The notes: generated by a model not told the origin, from the letters alone. DNA of 64,000 nucleotides from Oreohelix idahoensis (GCA_024509875.1 JAMPIV010004455.1:1-64000), one strand, 5' to 3'. Positions 1 to 12,090 are shown, numbered from the stretch's first letter. Numbers and translations: made by a program.

Positions 1-1830
1 AGAAGAAATTGCATATTTTGAATGCAGCCACGTAGCTCCTTTAAATTTGTATTTTTGGGTTCCTTAGGGCTTGCTGACAAATAATATGTAAAACGTTACG
101 CAAATAGTCCAGGAATTAATAAATTATACCCAAAATAAAATATTGGGGGTGCCTGACAGCATAAAATCATTTCTGCTCATAAGATTTTTTTTTAACGTGT
201 TTGAAAAAAATTTACGTTACAGAAATAGCCTACCATGTAAACTCCAAATTGATTGGAGCGCAACAAATGAAAGCCTAACCACGATTGGTCGGGCTATAAA
301 TACTATCTTGGTTGTTAGGGGAAACGGGGAAAGGTAACATTTTTTTCAAACACTTGTCGAAACGGGGCTCATTGGTCAGACTCGCTGATATACACACTTG
401 GGAGCGTTAGTTCGAAACCACTTGTTTAAAATAGCTTGATAAAGCATCAGTGCGTTGAAGCCAGCATATATTTTGCTAAATAAAAGCCTGGAAGATAAGC
501 AGATGGGAATTTGTGCCAGTTTGTGCCAGAATTCATTGCTAATCAACGTATCTGTGTTTATTCGTATGAATTGTGGTAAGCTTGAACCATTCAATATCTT
601 TTAATGAAAATTGAATGTGAATTGTTGATTTATGCCTGTATATATATGTGTAGTTCAGTGGCCAACGTGAGGTAAAGCCTGTAATGCTCCAGCCTGAACA
701 GAGGGTGTCGGAGAGAAGTAAAACGGCATGGAATGGCCAAACAGTACACTGACACCTGGATGATTGACTAGAAAGAAATAATGCTGGAAGTGCAGAGGCG
801 TAGTAACCATTAAGAAGGGTAATACTGGAATAAAGTATTTCAAATGAAGCTGACAGTTGGCCTAATGCTCTGAACTCAATGTTTGTGCTGTGTTGTGATC
901 AATGTAACAAGAGAGTTTAAGTTAGTTATGAAGTAGAAGGTACATCCTTCTTGATTTCAGGGACAGTGGTCTTGATGGTACTGAGCAGCACCTGGTCAGA
1001 GCTTTGCTGAATCCAGTGTCGGACAGCATACTCCTTGGTCCTTTTAGCTATCAGTGAGGTGTCTCCAGAGCCCAGAGGAGAATTCGAGCAGAGGAGTCCT
1101 TTCCTGCCGCCATCACGCCAGATAAGCTAACTTGGCCAGCTGAGCTCAACATTATGTCCCCTCATCTTGAACTGACTTTGTAAAATTAACATTAAGAGGG
1201 GAATTTACTTGTCTTAAAATCAGGAATTGTGAACATCTCCAATACTAGTCCCTAAAGACAAACTATTGAAGTCATGATGACAAATACCAACAGAGCTTGA
1301 ACAAAACAAAACCAGTATTACCTCATTTTACTACTACACAACTGACACACATAGAACATTTGTAATAATATATGTCACTACAATATTCATATTAAATACA
1401 TTCTGTACATAACTTGTAATTTAAATTGATTGTGATTCCTGGTTCCCTTGTAGTTGAATCAGGACACATATTCATTCATGCCAGTAATGAATACATATTG
1501 TTATTTGAAAGTTTATCAGTGACTCTTTTAAGATATCTTTGTAGAGTGTTATATGTATGTGAGTGTCACAGTGTTGTCAAGAGTAGTGGATTAAATTAAA
1601 TTGTTTATCTGTCTGTTGTTGTGACTTACACTTCATCATACACATACCCTAGACACATAACGTAGCATCACACTATTCCAGAATAATTCTGACTGAGATA
1701 TATAGATATGTGGTAGCAAGTAAGGTTATCTATAATACACTACTCTTAATAGATATAGATACCTTCACAGCTGATCTCAGTCAGTACACTAAGTTCCCTA
1801 TAAGTATTTATAACATCCCACTTCACCACA
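1..1830 (+). mobile_element. LTR (3' portion, cut by window edge), probably solo
   Basis: The stretch ends in CACCACA at 1830, exactly where Tx1 endonuclease coding sequence resumes. Its last about 190 bases (from ACCCTAGACA near 1646) match the ends of the LTRs at 47084 (+) and 19637 (-). Bases 40-330 match 21170-21430 in reverse complement at the corresponding distance from the LTR end. No coding ORF is credible inside. I infer an LTR of a family about 2.2-2.5 kb long that inserted into the Tx1 element. Its start, and the other copy of the 5-bp target duplication (CGCAC expected), would lie left of the window. Confidence 0.6.
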
Positions 1831-2777
1831 CGCACACACTCACAAATATATACGCACCAGCGACGGAAACCGACCGGCCTAGTTTTTATGACAGACTGTA
1901 CGACACTATAGATAGGTACTACAAAGGAACCAAATTAGTGATAGGAGGAGATTTTAACTGTGTTTTGACAGATTTAGACAGGAGTTCCTTTGGCCCCGAA
2001 TTAGAAAAAAAGAAAATTGAAACATCCCTATTAATACGACGTTTACAATCCATGATTGACAAACATAACCTAGTAGACGTTTACAGAAAACTACAACCGC
2101 AAACACAAGCTTTCACATTTCATGACATGAGAAACCCATATTTTAGACGAGCTTCTAGACTGGACAGAATATACGCAACAAACAGTTACAGCATACACAA
2201 AACTCATCACATTAAAAGTACGCTTAAATACACAGACCATCAGGCAGTATACACAGTTCTAAGTACGGGGGACACACATACAGAATTAAAGAGATCCCCG
2301 CACTGGAAATTCAACAACAATTTGCTAAAAAATACTTTCTTTACAGACAAAATAACACAGCTCATTCAGGGTTACACGCAGGACATTCCCAAAAATAACA
2401 TCGCAGAATATTGGGACCTGCTAAAAAACACAATAAGAGATAGGTCACAGATTCTAGCTACAACCATACACAGGGCTTTTAAGAGAGAACAAAATTTATT
2501 AGAAGATGCCATTAGCTTAACTAAACAGATAGATAAAAATAACCCACACATTCATTTTTTAGAAGAGCAATTAGACATTTACAAACAACACACATACCAG
2601 GGGGCATTACTCAGGACTAAATTAAATACTATTACACAAGAGATACCCAGCAGACAATACTTAGAGATAGAGCAAAACGTTCAACGCAGTAGACAGGTAT
2701 ATGAAATATTAGATATGAACGGTCAACATCAGACAGAAGACACTAATATTAGAATACTACACACAATTATACACTAA
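1710..2777 (+). pseudogene. Tx1-type endonuclease region of ORF2, partial
   Basis: The open frame encodes the C-terminal half of an apurinic/apyrimidinic-type endonuclease, which nicks target DNA to prime reverse transcription. Visible motifs are NIYAP, the GGDFNCVL metal-site block, SRLDRIY and YTDHQAV (the usual S/T-D-H catalytic end). These are followed by a charged linker of about 150 residues, as in L1/Tx1 ORF2. The first about 40 codons (1710-1830) come from the inserted LTR and are not endonuclease. The N-terminal catalytic Asn and Glu motifs are absent. The frame ends at 2777, just past a frame break that lies between about 2719 and 2760. Confidence 0.8.
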
Positions 2778-4881
2778 GCAGGAAACTAATGCAAACACAC
2801 AGGATAAATTCCTACACTATACAAAGCGTTTGAGTGAAGATGAGAGCAGGAAATTAGATGAAACTTTAACTTTGGAAAATTTAAGGGAAGCTATCAGTAC
2901 TTTCCAAAAAAATAAATCACCCGGGCCAGACGGGTTGACTGCAGAATTTTACTTTTTCTTTTTCCCGATTTTTGGCCCTTTATTAATTAAAGTATTTGAA
3001 GAAGCCTTCCAGAAAGGAGAGCTTCCAAATAGTTTGAACGAATCCTTTATTACGTTAATACCTAAAGACAATGCTGACAAAAAGTCAATCAAAAATTACA
3101 GGCCTATTTCACTGTTAAATACTGATTATAAAATTCTGGCCAAAGCTCTCACTCTGAAGCTCAAACCATTTATGGAAAAAATGATACATACAGATCAACA
3201 ATGTAGTGTCCATGGTAGAAACATTTGTAGACATACACATTTTATAAGAGATTTGATTACATACACGCATGATAGACAGTGTCAAAGTGCAACATTATCA
3301 CTAGATCAGGAGAAAGCCTTTGACAGAGTATCGCATTCCTTCTTACATAAAACTTTACAAGCAAACAACATAGGGGAATACTTCAGAACATGGGTAGAAA
3401 TATTATACAAGAAACCACACAGTAGAATATTAATTAACCATAGTTTAAGTGAACCAATAAGGCTGTCAAGGTCAGTGAGACAGGGTTGTTGTTTATCGCC
3501 CCTTTTATACGTACTAACACTAGAACCAGTTCTAGAAAAAATAAGGCAGGACGTAAACATCACGGGAACCTTTGTTCCTGGTAGAGGAGAAAGGAAATTG
3601 TTGGCGTACGCTGATGATACTATATTTCTCCCAGGAACAATAGATTCTATAAAAAACATATTGGAAGTCTTTACAGAGTTTGGATACGCTAACGAATCCA
3701 AACTAAATGTTCAGAAATCTAGTATAATGGGATTAGGCAGATGGGCAAATAAAACAGATTTCCCCTTTCAGTTAACGCAAGTTAACAGAATCAAAATATA
3801 TGGATTACATTATTCCTGCAACCCTCATGACCCCAATACAGAAACGTGGGTAAAATTATTAGATAAAATCCAAAACATGTTAGAAAGGTATAAATATAAG
3901 ACAACTACCATTTTTAGGAGAAGCGTCATAGTGAACTGTTTCATTATGCCAAAAATAATTTATACAGCAAATGTCCAAATCATGCCAAAATCAATTGTAA
4001 CTAAAATAAATGTACTGATTAGGGATTTTATTTTTAGGAATACGATTAGAGGTATAAAGCTTTTAACTTTAATACAACCTAAGAACAAAGGGGGGATAGC
4101 CCTACAGGACATTAACACTAAAATTAAAGCTTTAAGGATTAAGTATATAGGGGAGGTTATAAAAAATTCAAGGATGTACCCTTTAGCACATTATTATATA
4201 GGATTAAGGTTAATTAAGTTACATAAATTAGAAAATAATCAACCCCATTTCTTTGGTACCCCACCACTCTTTTATAAGATATGCTTACAAAACTTAAAAG
4301 GAAACGAACATCTAGTAAAACAAGACACTAAACTAATATACAAACTTTTAGTAGGGGCACAAGAACCTTATTTAGGTACACGGATTAAACGAGGGTACAA
4401 CCTTTTCATAACAGACTACACGCAAAGCTTCACAAACATTCATGCATTAGACGTTAAGCCACAAGCCAAACAAGTCACATACAGGTTACTGTACAGTTTA
4501 ACACCTATTGTGAGTGAGCGATCGGCAAAAAAAGCTGGCAAAGCGCCCCCAAAGTGTAAACTGTGCAGTAGCAACACAATAGAAACAGAGGACCACCTGT
4601 TTTACACATGTAAAACAGTGGCCCCCACACTAAACAAACTAAGAACACTGATAGCTTCCAAAACACCGCAATCACTTAACATGTACCAAGCGGTCATGTT
4701 AAATACTTTACCTTCGTTACAGAGACAGACAGAACTTAAATTATTAACTCTTTTAGCTGAATTTAGATACTTAGTATGGATATGTAGGAATAGGGCAGTA
4801 CATGACGGCATACATTACGACAGTAGAATATTTTCACAAATATATGAACAAATAACAGATGACATAACAAGACAAGTTTAA
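2719..4881 (+). pseudogene. Tx1-type reverse transcriptase with C-terminal zinc knuckle
   Basis: This is a long intact reading frame in a different phase from the endonuclease part. Numbering from 2830, RT motifs run KSPGPDGL, YRPISLLN, SLDQEKAFDRV, RQGCCLSPLL and YADD (about residue 260). An RT thumb region follows, then KGGIALQDI, typical of Tx1/L1 ORF2. A C-terminal CKLC...H...C knuckle starts near residue 576, and the protein ends at 4881. The role is target-primed reverse transcription of the element RNA in the nucleus. There is no ATG at the left edge; the frame is open from 2719 and is really the continuation of the upstream gene. The RT core lacks internal stops, so the copy is fairly young. 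Confidence 0.88.
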
Positions 4882-5238
4882 AATAAATAAGTTTTTTGTT
4901 TGAATAATATACTTTAAATATTATGCATCACGCCTTCTGTGACCCTGAGTCTTTACAGAAGGCAATGTAACTTTGATAATTTGCTGTGTTCATACTATAA
5001 ATACCCATTGTACCATCACTCATTCATACTTTCATCTACCATCAACTATGGTTTGCCTATTATGTATGTTATAATATTGACGGAATTTGTGTTAAGATTT
5101 GTTTGGAAATGGGGGTTTGGTTTCACAAAATGTTTTAAATTGGGAGGGAAGTGGGAAGGACAGTGTTTGTACCTTTTGCCATTTATCTTTTAATATTATA
5201 ATGTAAATATTGCTTTGTGATATGTTGCACTGCTTATT

Positions 5239-5280
5239 TGGGGATATGGGGGGGTGGTGGGGGGGTAGGGGGGGGGTGGA
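5239..5280 (+). promoter_or_regulatory. G-rich tract in the LINE 3' UTR (possible G-quadruplex)
   Basis: Several runs of 4 to 9 G are separated by one to three bases, about 65 bases before the AATAAA signal. The strand is the sense strand, so the element RNA would carry it. Confidence 0.6.
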
Positions 5281-5343
5281 ATGTCATATCTTACAAATGT
5301 CATTCTTGTATATAACATTGATGTTGTTTAAAATCTTAGACCC

Positions 5344-5370
5344 AATAAAGGTTTAAAAAAAAAAAAAAAA
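5344..5370 (+). terminator. Poly(A) signal and poly(A) tail of the LINE
   Basis: AATAAA at 5344-5349 is followed within a few bases by 17 A. This marks the 3' end of the retrotransposed copy. Confidence 0.85.
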
Positions 5371-6094
5371 GTTCTTTAGTTTAGGTTTGGAGCAACCTGG
5401 CGCTACGACTACTAAAGAACAAAAGCCCTTGACTCCTACGTTTTATCTAGAGACCTCCTACCGACCAGGAAGGTTAGTGAACCAGCGCTAACCCCTGCCA
5501 CGATTATGTGAGTGGTTCATTCCACTTGAAGTAAGTTCGAACTAGTTTTGATTGAAGTCTCGAATCGTATTTTATTTCGCTAGGATTTCCGCAGATCATA
5601 AAACGACTAGAGTATTGAGGTGCCGTAAGCCTTTCGCCTTGGAGGATAAAGCTGGCAGTTTTCATTTTCCTCCCCACCAGAAATTTATCTCGAGCTGCCA
5701 CTGTTTATTTGGAATTCGAAACGAAAATAAAAGAACATCTTCTATAACCATTTGGACTTATCAAATGCTCTGCACCATTGAAAGTTTCCATTGACTGTTC
5801 GAGTTGCTAATTACTTACCACCCCTGCAAGATCAATACTAAATCCGTTACGGCACTTACGAGTTATACCAATTACCTGGGTTGTTCCTCCCTTCTGGAAT
5901 TACTAACTCTGGTGATTAACCAGTATTTACCAGAAGAAACACTATAAGAAAAGTCCTGGAATTATTTCCCTTACATCAAGTAAAATACAGAATTACATCC
6001 CTTCCACAAAATCCACTATCACGATAGACACTGTCACACGAGCCTGGACTTTTAGTGCCGTTCCCGTCTACTCCTTCCTATTCACACGGTCACA
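5371..6094. other. Noncoding flank, nothing recognised
   Basis: A 10-bp inverted repeat (5371-5380 with 5411-5420) sits right after the poly(A) tail. The small ORFs here show no family motifs and lie on both strands. Nothing else is supported. Confidence 0.4.
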
Positions 6095-6175
6095 TATTAG
6101 GTATTTAGATTCATACCTGCGTATTAGGTATTTAGATTCATACCTGCGTATTAGGTATATAGATTCATACCTGCT
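6095..6175. repeat. 27-bp tandem repeat, 3 copies
   Basis: Three near-identical units beginning TATTAGGTAT and ending ACCTGC(G), with one substitution in the third. Confidence 0.9.
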
Positions 6176-6549
6176 ATGCCTACAGTATTAGATCACCTGT
6201 GATGTTCAGAACATAAAGTATTTGGCACATGGGGCGGATCCTACCTTTGACTCCGCCCACTCACCCCATAAAGACACATACTTGCAAGTATATTATTAAG
6301 ACTATCATATTAGTGTCCGATGGCACCCACCCTCCCTTTTTGGCTGTCACACGGGGCGGACTGCCCCCTCCCGCACCCACCTTAGTTCGCCACTGAGAAC
6401 ACTTATGTTATTACAGTATTTGTTGGGCTGAAGTTTTGAGTTAAATATGAAGTTGTTCCTAAATGTTTGTATGGTTTATTTGGTTTGTATGGTTTGCCTG
6501 TAATTGGAATCTTAAACTTAAAGCGGCAACTTGGCGTCTGCACATACTG

Positions 6550-6639
6550 CGCACACGCACACACACGCACGCACACACACACATATACACACACACGCGC
6601 GCGCACACACACACGCACACACACCACACTCACACACAC
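6550..6639. repeat. (CA)n microsatellite with CG interruptions
   Basis: About 90 bases of CA dinucleotides with CG steps. A C-run follows at 6665. Overlapping His/Thr-rich ORFs are translations of this repeat. Confidence 0.95.
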
Positions 6640-6739
6640 CAACTACTACGACAATAACCATACCCCCCCCCCCCTTTCCTTCCCCCCCAACAACTCTGTG
6701 TTAACAGTGTTATTGGTTTTCTCCATTTTCTTCGAGTGA

Positions 6740-7317
6740 AATAAATAATAGTGAGACATGTGTCTGATTTCGCCCAAATGTATATCGATTCAGCGACATA
6801 TTAAGTCGCCCACATTGATACGTGCTTAAATAATAATTCAGAGACTCAGTAATAAGGGGAAGCCCAGGTTTAGCATGAGTAACTGAGGGGCCCGATTTGG
6901 ATCATTCTTGTGGGGCACTCTGGACTTAAGATTATAGTTTTCTTGTCAAATTATATACCTAATACTTACAGATAATGTTTCATTTTAAATACAGTGTAAT
7001 AGTATATATTTGTGATACAATGTAATAATATATATTTGTGATATCTAATTTGAAATAATCTTCGTTCCTTATTTTGTTCAAAGCTGGTGGTCGGAACCCA
7101 AGTGTGGGACCCTTTGTAAGCGCGGTGCCCTATTGGGTCAAATAGGTTAAATCGGCATAAACCTGACCCTGTGTAAGGGCGAGGGTCAGTGCCAGGTTTA
7201 GGAGTCCTACCTCTAAGCCTAACCCTAAATCTTAACGCTAATCCTAACACTAATGACGTCTTCCTTTTCTTCGTACTCTTAATGTTATTGCTGATTTGAA
7301 TTGATATCACTACAAAC
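6740..7317. other. Noncoding, nothing recognised
   Basis: AT-rich with a short stretch of degenerate CCTAA-like words near 7215-7250. No coding support on either strand. Confidence 0.4.
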
Positions 7318-7565
7318 CAATAGGTGCTAATCTCACTCAGCTAATGTCAAAGGATATGAATGCTGATCGTTTATGTAGCGCGTTGTTTGTATACACGACG
7401 GATACATCCCCTCAAACGTCCATACATGCTAGTCTTACGTTTGATGCCAAATTCATGCCTTCAGTCTTAGCCTTGTTGATTTATCGATTGCAGTGTCCTT
7501 TGTCTTATTATTACATTCTGATTATTACTTTATTTCTTCTCACCTCTTTATTAACTTTGTAAAGC
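7318..7565 (+). repeat. Dispersed repeat, copy 1 (related to the satellite leader at 39600)
   Basis: TGTATACACGACG, CGTCCAT and TGCTAGTCTTA, then CAGTCTTAG and TTGTTGATT, occur in the same order and spacing at 39640-39790, where the sequence runs into the 59-bp satellite. Confidence 0.7.
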
Positions 7566-7689
7566 GCCATTTCAGTGCCTTTGGCTTAATAATAATACTA
7601 ATAGTAATAATAATAATAACAACAACAATAGCCCCTTCAGTCATAACTGGCTATGTAAATGCGCCTCTGAGGTGACAGCTCTCAGCTGC

Positions 7690-8345
7690 TTAATTTCCTG
7701 GAGTTTCTTTCGACGTTTTCTAATCTCTTCTGCTTACTGTGAGAGCTTCAATTCGCCTAATGAGGTGGCATCGTAGATAGCATCGCCACTTGGTGCGATC
7801 GACAGCTTCACCCTCCCAGGTTGTTGGATTTATGTCCAGTGTCCTCATGTCTGTCTTACACACATCTTTGAATCTCAGCTGCGGTCACCCAACCGTTCTT
7901 TTGCCATCTGCCAGTTGTCAGTAGAAGATATCTTTCGGGATGAGACCATCTTCCATGCGGCGGACATGGCCAAGCCAGCGTAGTCTGCGCTGTGTAAACA
8001 GTGTATGCATGCTTTGAAGGCCAGCACGTGACAACACCTCAACATTTGTCACTTAGTCCTTCCACGAAATACCGTGAATGTGGCGTCGAAACTGTAGATG
8101 GAAGGTATTGAGCCTTTTTTCTTGCTTAGCATACGTTGTCCGTGTCTTGCTGCCATATAGAAGTGTGCTGGTGACGCAGGCGTTATATATCGCATCGTTT
8201 GGTTTTCGTTGTGAGTTTGGAGTTTCCCCAAACATGCGTTGTGGGGCGGGTAAAGATAGCTGCTACTTTGCCAATGCCGCTATCAATTTCTGTGTCCAGA
8301 GAGAGCTTGTCTTTGATGGTAAACTCAGGTGTATGAAGTGGTGCA
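7690..8345 (-). pseudogene. RTE-type LINE, C-terminal RT fragment
   Basis: Read on the minus strand, the fragment runs from the end of the reverse transcriptase (YNACVTSTLLYGS, a tract with QEKRLNTFHL) into RRLRWLGHVRRMEDG and then RFKDVCK-D-LDI. This is the C-terminal tail seen in many invertebrate endonuclease-RT LINE proteins. Internal stops and frame changes (for example after HGISWKD) make it a pseudogene. Upstream endonuclease and RT core are absent, as expected for 5' truncation. The tail block matches the + strand fragment at 14432, so both belong to one family. Confidence 0.8.
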
Positions 8346-8361
8346 CTACTGTGGTGTCGTA

Positions 8362-8841
8362 AACTCTCTCTCTCTCTTACTGTCTGAATATTGATGGTGT
8401 CGTATTCTCTCTCTCCTGTGGTCTGAATATTGATGGTCGTGTCGTAATCTCTTTCTCCTGTTGTCTGAATATTGATGCTGTCGTAATCTCTATCTCCTGT
8501 TGTCTGAATACTGATGGTGGTGTCGTAACCTCTCTCTTCTATTGTCTGAATATTGATGGTGTTGCATTCTCTATCTCATGTTGTCTGAATATTGATGGTG
8601 GTGTCATATTCTCTCTCCTGTTGTCTGAATATTAATGGTGGTGTCGTAATCTCTCTCTCCTGTTGTCTGAATATTAATGGTGTCGTAATCTCTCTCTCCT
8701 GTTGTCTGAATATTGATGGTGTCGTACCCTCTCTCTCCTGTAGTCTGAATATTGATGGTGTCGTCATTTCTCTCTACTGTAGTCTGAATATCGATGGTGT
8801 CGTAATCTTTTTCTCCTGTTGTCTGAATATTGATGGTGTCG

Positions 8842-8928
<87 letters not shown>

Positions 8929-9548
8929 GTTGTCTGAATATTGATGGTGGTGTCGTAATCTCTCTCTCTCCTGTTGTCTGAATATTGATGGTGTCGTAAT
9001 CTCTCTCTCCTGTTGTCTGAATATTCATGGTGTCATAATCTCTCTCTCCTGTTGTCTGAATATTGATGGTGTCGTAATCTATCTTTTCTATTGTCTAAAT
9101 ATTGATGGTGTCGTAACCTCTCTCTCCTGTTGTCGAAATATTGATGGTGTCGTAATCTCTTTCTCCTGTTGTCTGAATATTGATGGTGTCGTACTCTCTT
9201 TCTCCTGTTGTCTTAATATTGATGGTGTCGTAATCTCTCTCTCTCCTGTTGTCTGAATATTGATGGTGTCGTATTCTCTCTCTCTCTCCTTTTGTCTGAA
9301 TTTTGATGTTGGTGTCGTAATCTCTCTCTGCTGTTGTCTTAATATTGATGGTGGTGTCGTAATCTCTCTCTCCTGTTGTCTGAATATTGAAAGGGTCGTA
9401 TTCTCTCTCTCCTGTTGCCTGAATATTGATGGTGGGGTAGTAATCTCTCTCTCTCTCTCTTCTGTTGTCTGAATATTGAAAGTGTCGTAATCTCTATCTC
9501 CTGTTGTCAGAATATTGATGGTGTCGTCTTGTCTCTCTCCTGTTGTCA
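8362..9548. repeat. Minisatellite, about 37-40-bp unit, about 30 copies
   Basis: Unit pattern: a CT-rich run, then CCTGTTGTCTGAATATTGAT, GG(TGG), TGTCGTAAT. Units differ by the length of the CT run and by GGT versus GGTGGT. A pure (CT)n run at 8843-8926 lies inside one unit. All ORFs here are frames of the repeat. Confidence 0.93.
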
Positions 9549-9870
9549 CCATTCATCGTTCGAGTCCCCAAGGAGCGCAGGCCGTAACAAACACATGCCA
9601 GGTTTTCCTGTCACGTGTCATCAGCTCAAGGTCTTTCCATGTCTTCGTGTATGTCTCCATGGTCTACCTCAAAGTATCTTACCCTCGGGATTCCAGAATA
9701 AAGACTGCCTGGTAATGCTATCAACAGGTTTCCTCGTTGTTTCTTATCCCTTGTTCTACTGGACTGAAACTTTATCGACTTTAGTGACAGTTCAATCTGC
9801 CTTTCCCAGTTCACCTCATGTTATCTTCAGCACTACCCTTCTGCTCCGTAAGGAACATGGGTGTTCAACT
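9545..9870 (+). repeat. Dispersed repeat family R1, copy 1
   Basis: CCCCAAGG, CCAGG/CCAAG-TCTTCC, CAGCTCAAGGTC and CTATGTCTT-type words recur in order at 11942-12080 (+). The stretch with CTGGTAATGCTATCAACAG recurs in reverse complement at 42240-42340. No coding function is seen. Confidence 0.6.
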
Positions 9871-10546
9871 AATTCATGTCAAGCCTTCCTGTTTGGTTTA
9901 GTTGTCCGTATTATTGTTAACTTGTATTTTTTGGCTTAGTTTTCTATGGGGGGAAAGGGGTTCCTTGCCCATGCCCATCTCTCCTTAGCGCCTATTACGA
10001 CATGCGTATTGCAGTATAATGTTACTATTTTTGGGCCCCTATTGAGCCCGACTAAATGTAAATCGCGAGGACGTTAACTTATGGAACTATTGTAATTTCA
10101 CGATAAATTTATTCTTTCAAGATGTGTGTTACATTGAAGTCCCCAATATTGAAAATTTTATTGTTTCTATTTCGTACACCTTTCTTCGTGCTATTTACAA
10201 CTTTTTTATGTCCTAAATTCCTTCTACCCTAAATACCAAGCAAAAATTGCAGCAGCTCACAGCAAAAGGAAGGCAGTTTAAACAAGAAATCTATGAGCCT
10301 TAGACTTCGTAATCTCCACTGATTCAAAAGCAACTCTACATGCATTGGACTATTCTCTCCAAACTGAACTTACTTACTTAGTTTATAGAGGCTTGCTAGA
10401 GAGAGCGCCGGGATCCTCGCCGGTGTTACAGATTCGTGCACTGTGCTGAGATCCTCCTTGTGTGATCTAAGGGAGGAGATTGGAACACTGATGGAGTAGT
10501 CCGTGTGCAATGAAGATGATCTTTAAAACCAAAACTAAACCAGAGA
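9871..10546. other. Noncoding, nothing recognised
   Basis: No ORF with family motifs. It ends at the start of the 67-bp array. Confidence 0.4.
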
Positions 10547-11014
10547 GAGCGCCGTACTATCCCATCAGCCTTCTTCTTCCTGGCCTGGTTCCACTCTAGT
10601 CCTCGGTCCTTCAGAGCGCCATACTATGCCATCAGCCGTCTTCTTCTTGGCCTGGTTCCACTCTAGTCCTCGGTCCTTCAGAGCGCAATACTTCCCATCA
10701 GCCTTTTTCTTCCTGGCCTGGTTCCACTCTAGTCCTCGGTCCTTCAGAGCGCCATACTATCCCATCGACCTTCTTCTTTCTGGCCTGATTCCACTCTAGT
10801 CCTCGGTCCTTCAGTGCGCCATACTATCCCATCGACTTTCTTCTTTCTGGCCTGATTCCACTCTAGTCCTCGGTCCTTCAGAGCGCCATACTATTTCACC
10901 GACCTTCTTCTTTCTGGCCTGATTCCACTCTAGTACTCGGTCCTTCAGAGCGCCGTACTATCCCATCGACCTTCTTCTTCCTGACCTGGTTCCATTCTAG
11001 TCCTCGGCCTTTCA
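10547..11014. repeat. 67-bp tandem array, 7 copies
   Basis: GAGCGCC(A/G)TACTAT starts units at 10547, 10614, 10681, 10747, 10814, 10881 and 10948 (66-67 bp apart). Each unit ends CTCGGTCCTTCA. Confidence 0.95.
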
Positions 11015-11941
11015 GAGATTGTCTAATGTTGTGCTCCCAGCGGACTCTGGATCGTTCTGAAGATTTGGATCCATGTCCTTTGGTTTCCCATATTTGTTAT
11101 GGTAGTCGATCTTCTCCCACTCTGCAGGTATGGCCAGACCATCGTAATTGGGACTTTCCAAACTGAAAACAAAGAAATAATACCAATGGCTGAAACGATT
11201 GAAAGCCTGCTTACAACATGCAACACCAGAGTGCCACTACAGGGGATACTGCTATCACCCCCACAATCACGATTACTGCTCTGCCGCCAGGACTCTTCTA
11301 CTGACTACTGTTCTTCAATTACAATACGAAGGTGGCTTCCTGATTCCTTCCGTCGGTTATGTACAGGAGACTCCGTTAACCATTGACTAAAAAGTTTGTC
11401 CCACAAGGCACTTGGGAGGGGAGAAGTTGAGCGCCTTCTTCTCGCTGGTTGTCACATCACGAAGCTTCAGATGTGTTTTACAGAGAAAGCTGCCCCTCGT
11501 AACTATCCTACCTCGCCCTCAATAACAACAGTATAACAGTACTGGAGACAGAAAGTTGAGACTTGATCATCTTCGCCATTAGGCACTGTACTTGAGGAAG
11601 ATTATTATGACTGTTACTTATACTATTAGTATTCCTACAATACTGTAAAATCTTTAATGAATGGACCGCTTCTGTACATAATTTTGGAAATAACGGAGGA
11701 AGTGTAATGATGCCGAAATTGTGGTCCGCAATGGGAACGTAAAAATAGCGGCCTTGACTGATTCTCAGCGAATCGGCTGCTAGCTGTCGGACACGTACGC
11801 TGAAGTACGCTCGCGCAGTCGTTGCTGAATATCGAGATGGAGTAATAGTGTATTGCTCGTCTCATAATGTATTACGGTTTTGGCGATTTTTTAGGCTATA
11901 TCTTCATCATCATTATCATTATCATCATCACCATCGCCACC
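11015..11941. other. Noncoding, ends in a CAT/CATT simple repeat
   Basis: No recognisable gene. A TCATCATTATC-type simple repeat occupies about 11901-11940. Confidence 0.4.
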
Positions 11942-12090
11942 TTTAAGCTCCCCAAGGTGCATATGACTTCAACAACTTATGCCAAGTCTTCCCGCCCCGT
12001 GATACCAGCTCAAGGTCGTTCTATGTCTTTTTCATATCTGTCTACAGTTGTCTTCTCTGTGGTCTCCCTCTACATTCAGAATACCCAGAA
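11942..12090 (+). repeat. Dispersed repeat family R1, copy 2
   Basis: It carries CTCCCCAAGG, TTATGCCAAGTCTTCC and CAGCTCAAGGTC in the same order as 9560-9640. Confidence 0.6.

Larger units (their letters stand above)
1831..5370 (+). mobile_element. Tx1/L1-clade LINE (non-LTR retrotransposon), 5' part missing
   Basis: The body holds the second half of an APE-type endonuclease, a reverse transcriptase, a C-terminal CCHC knuckle, a 3' UTR of about 490 bases with a G-rich tract (5239-5280), AATAAA at 5344 and a poly(A) tail at 5354-5370. This architecture is that of the L1/Tx1 group. The 5' end is lost behind the LTR ending at 1830. One frame break separates endonuclease and RT, so this copy cannot make a full ORF2 protein. 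Confidence 0.85.

Noticed and set aside
3306..3701. 131-codon minus-strand ORF
   Set aside because: Shadow of the Tx1 RT on the other strand.
6403..6739. His/Thr-rich and Val/Cys-rich ORFs
   Set aside because: They are translations of the (CA)n repeat in different frames.
7205..7255. Interstitial telomere-like repeat
   Set aside because: Only one exact CCCTAA; the rest is too degenerate.
8576..9552. Repetitive ORFs (for example 129 and 154 codons)
   Set aside because: They are frames of the 37-40-bp minisatellite, open on both strands.
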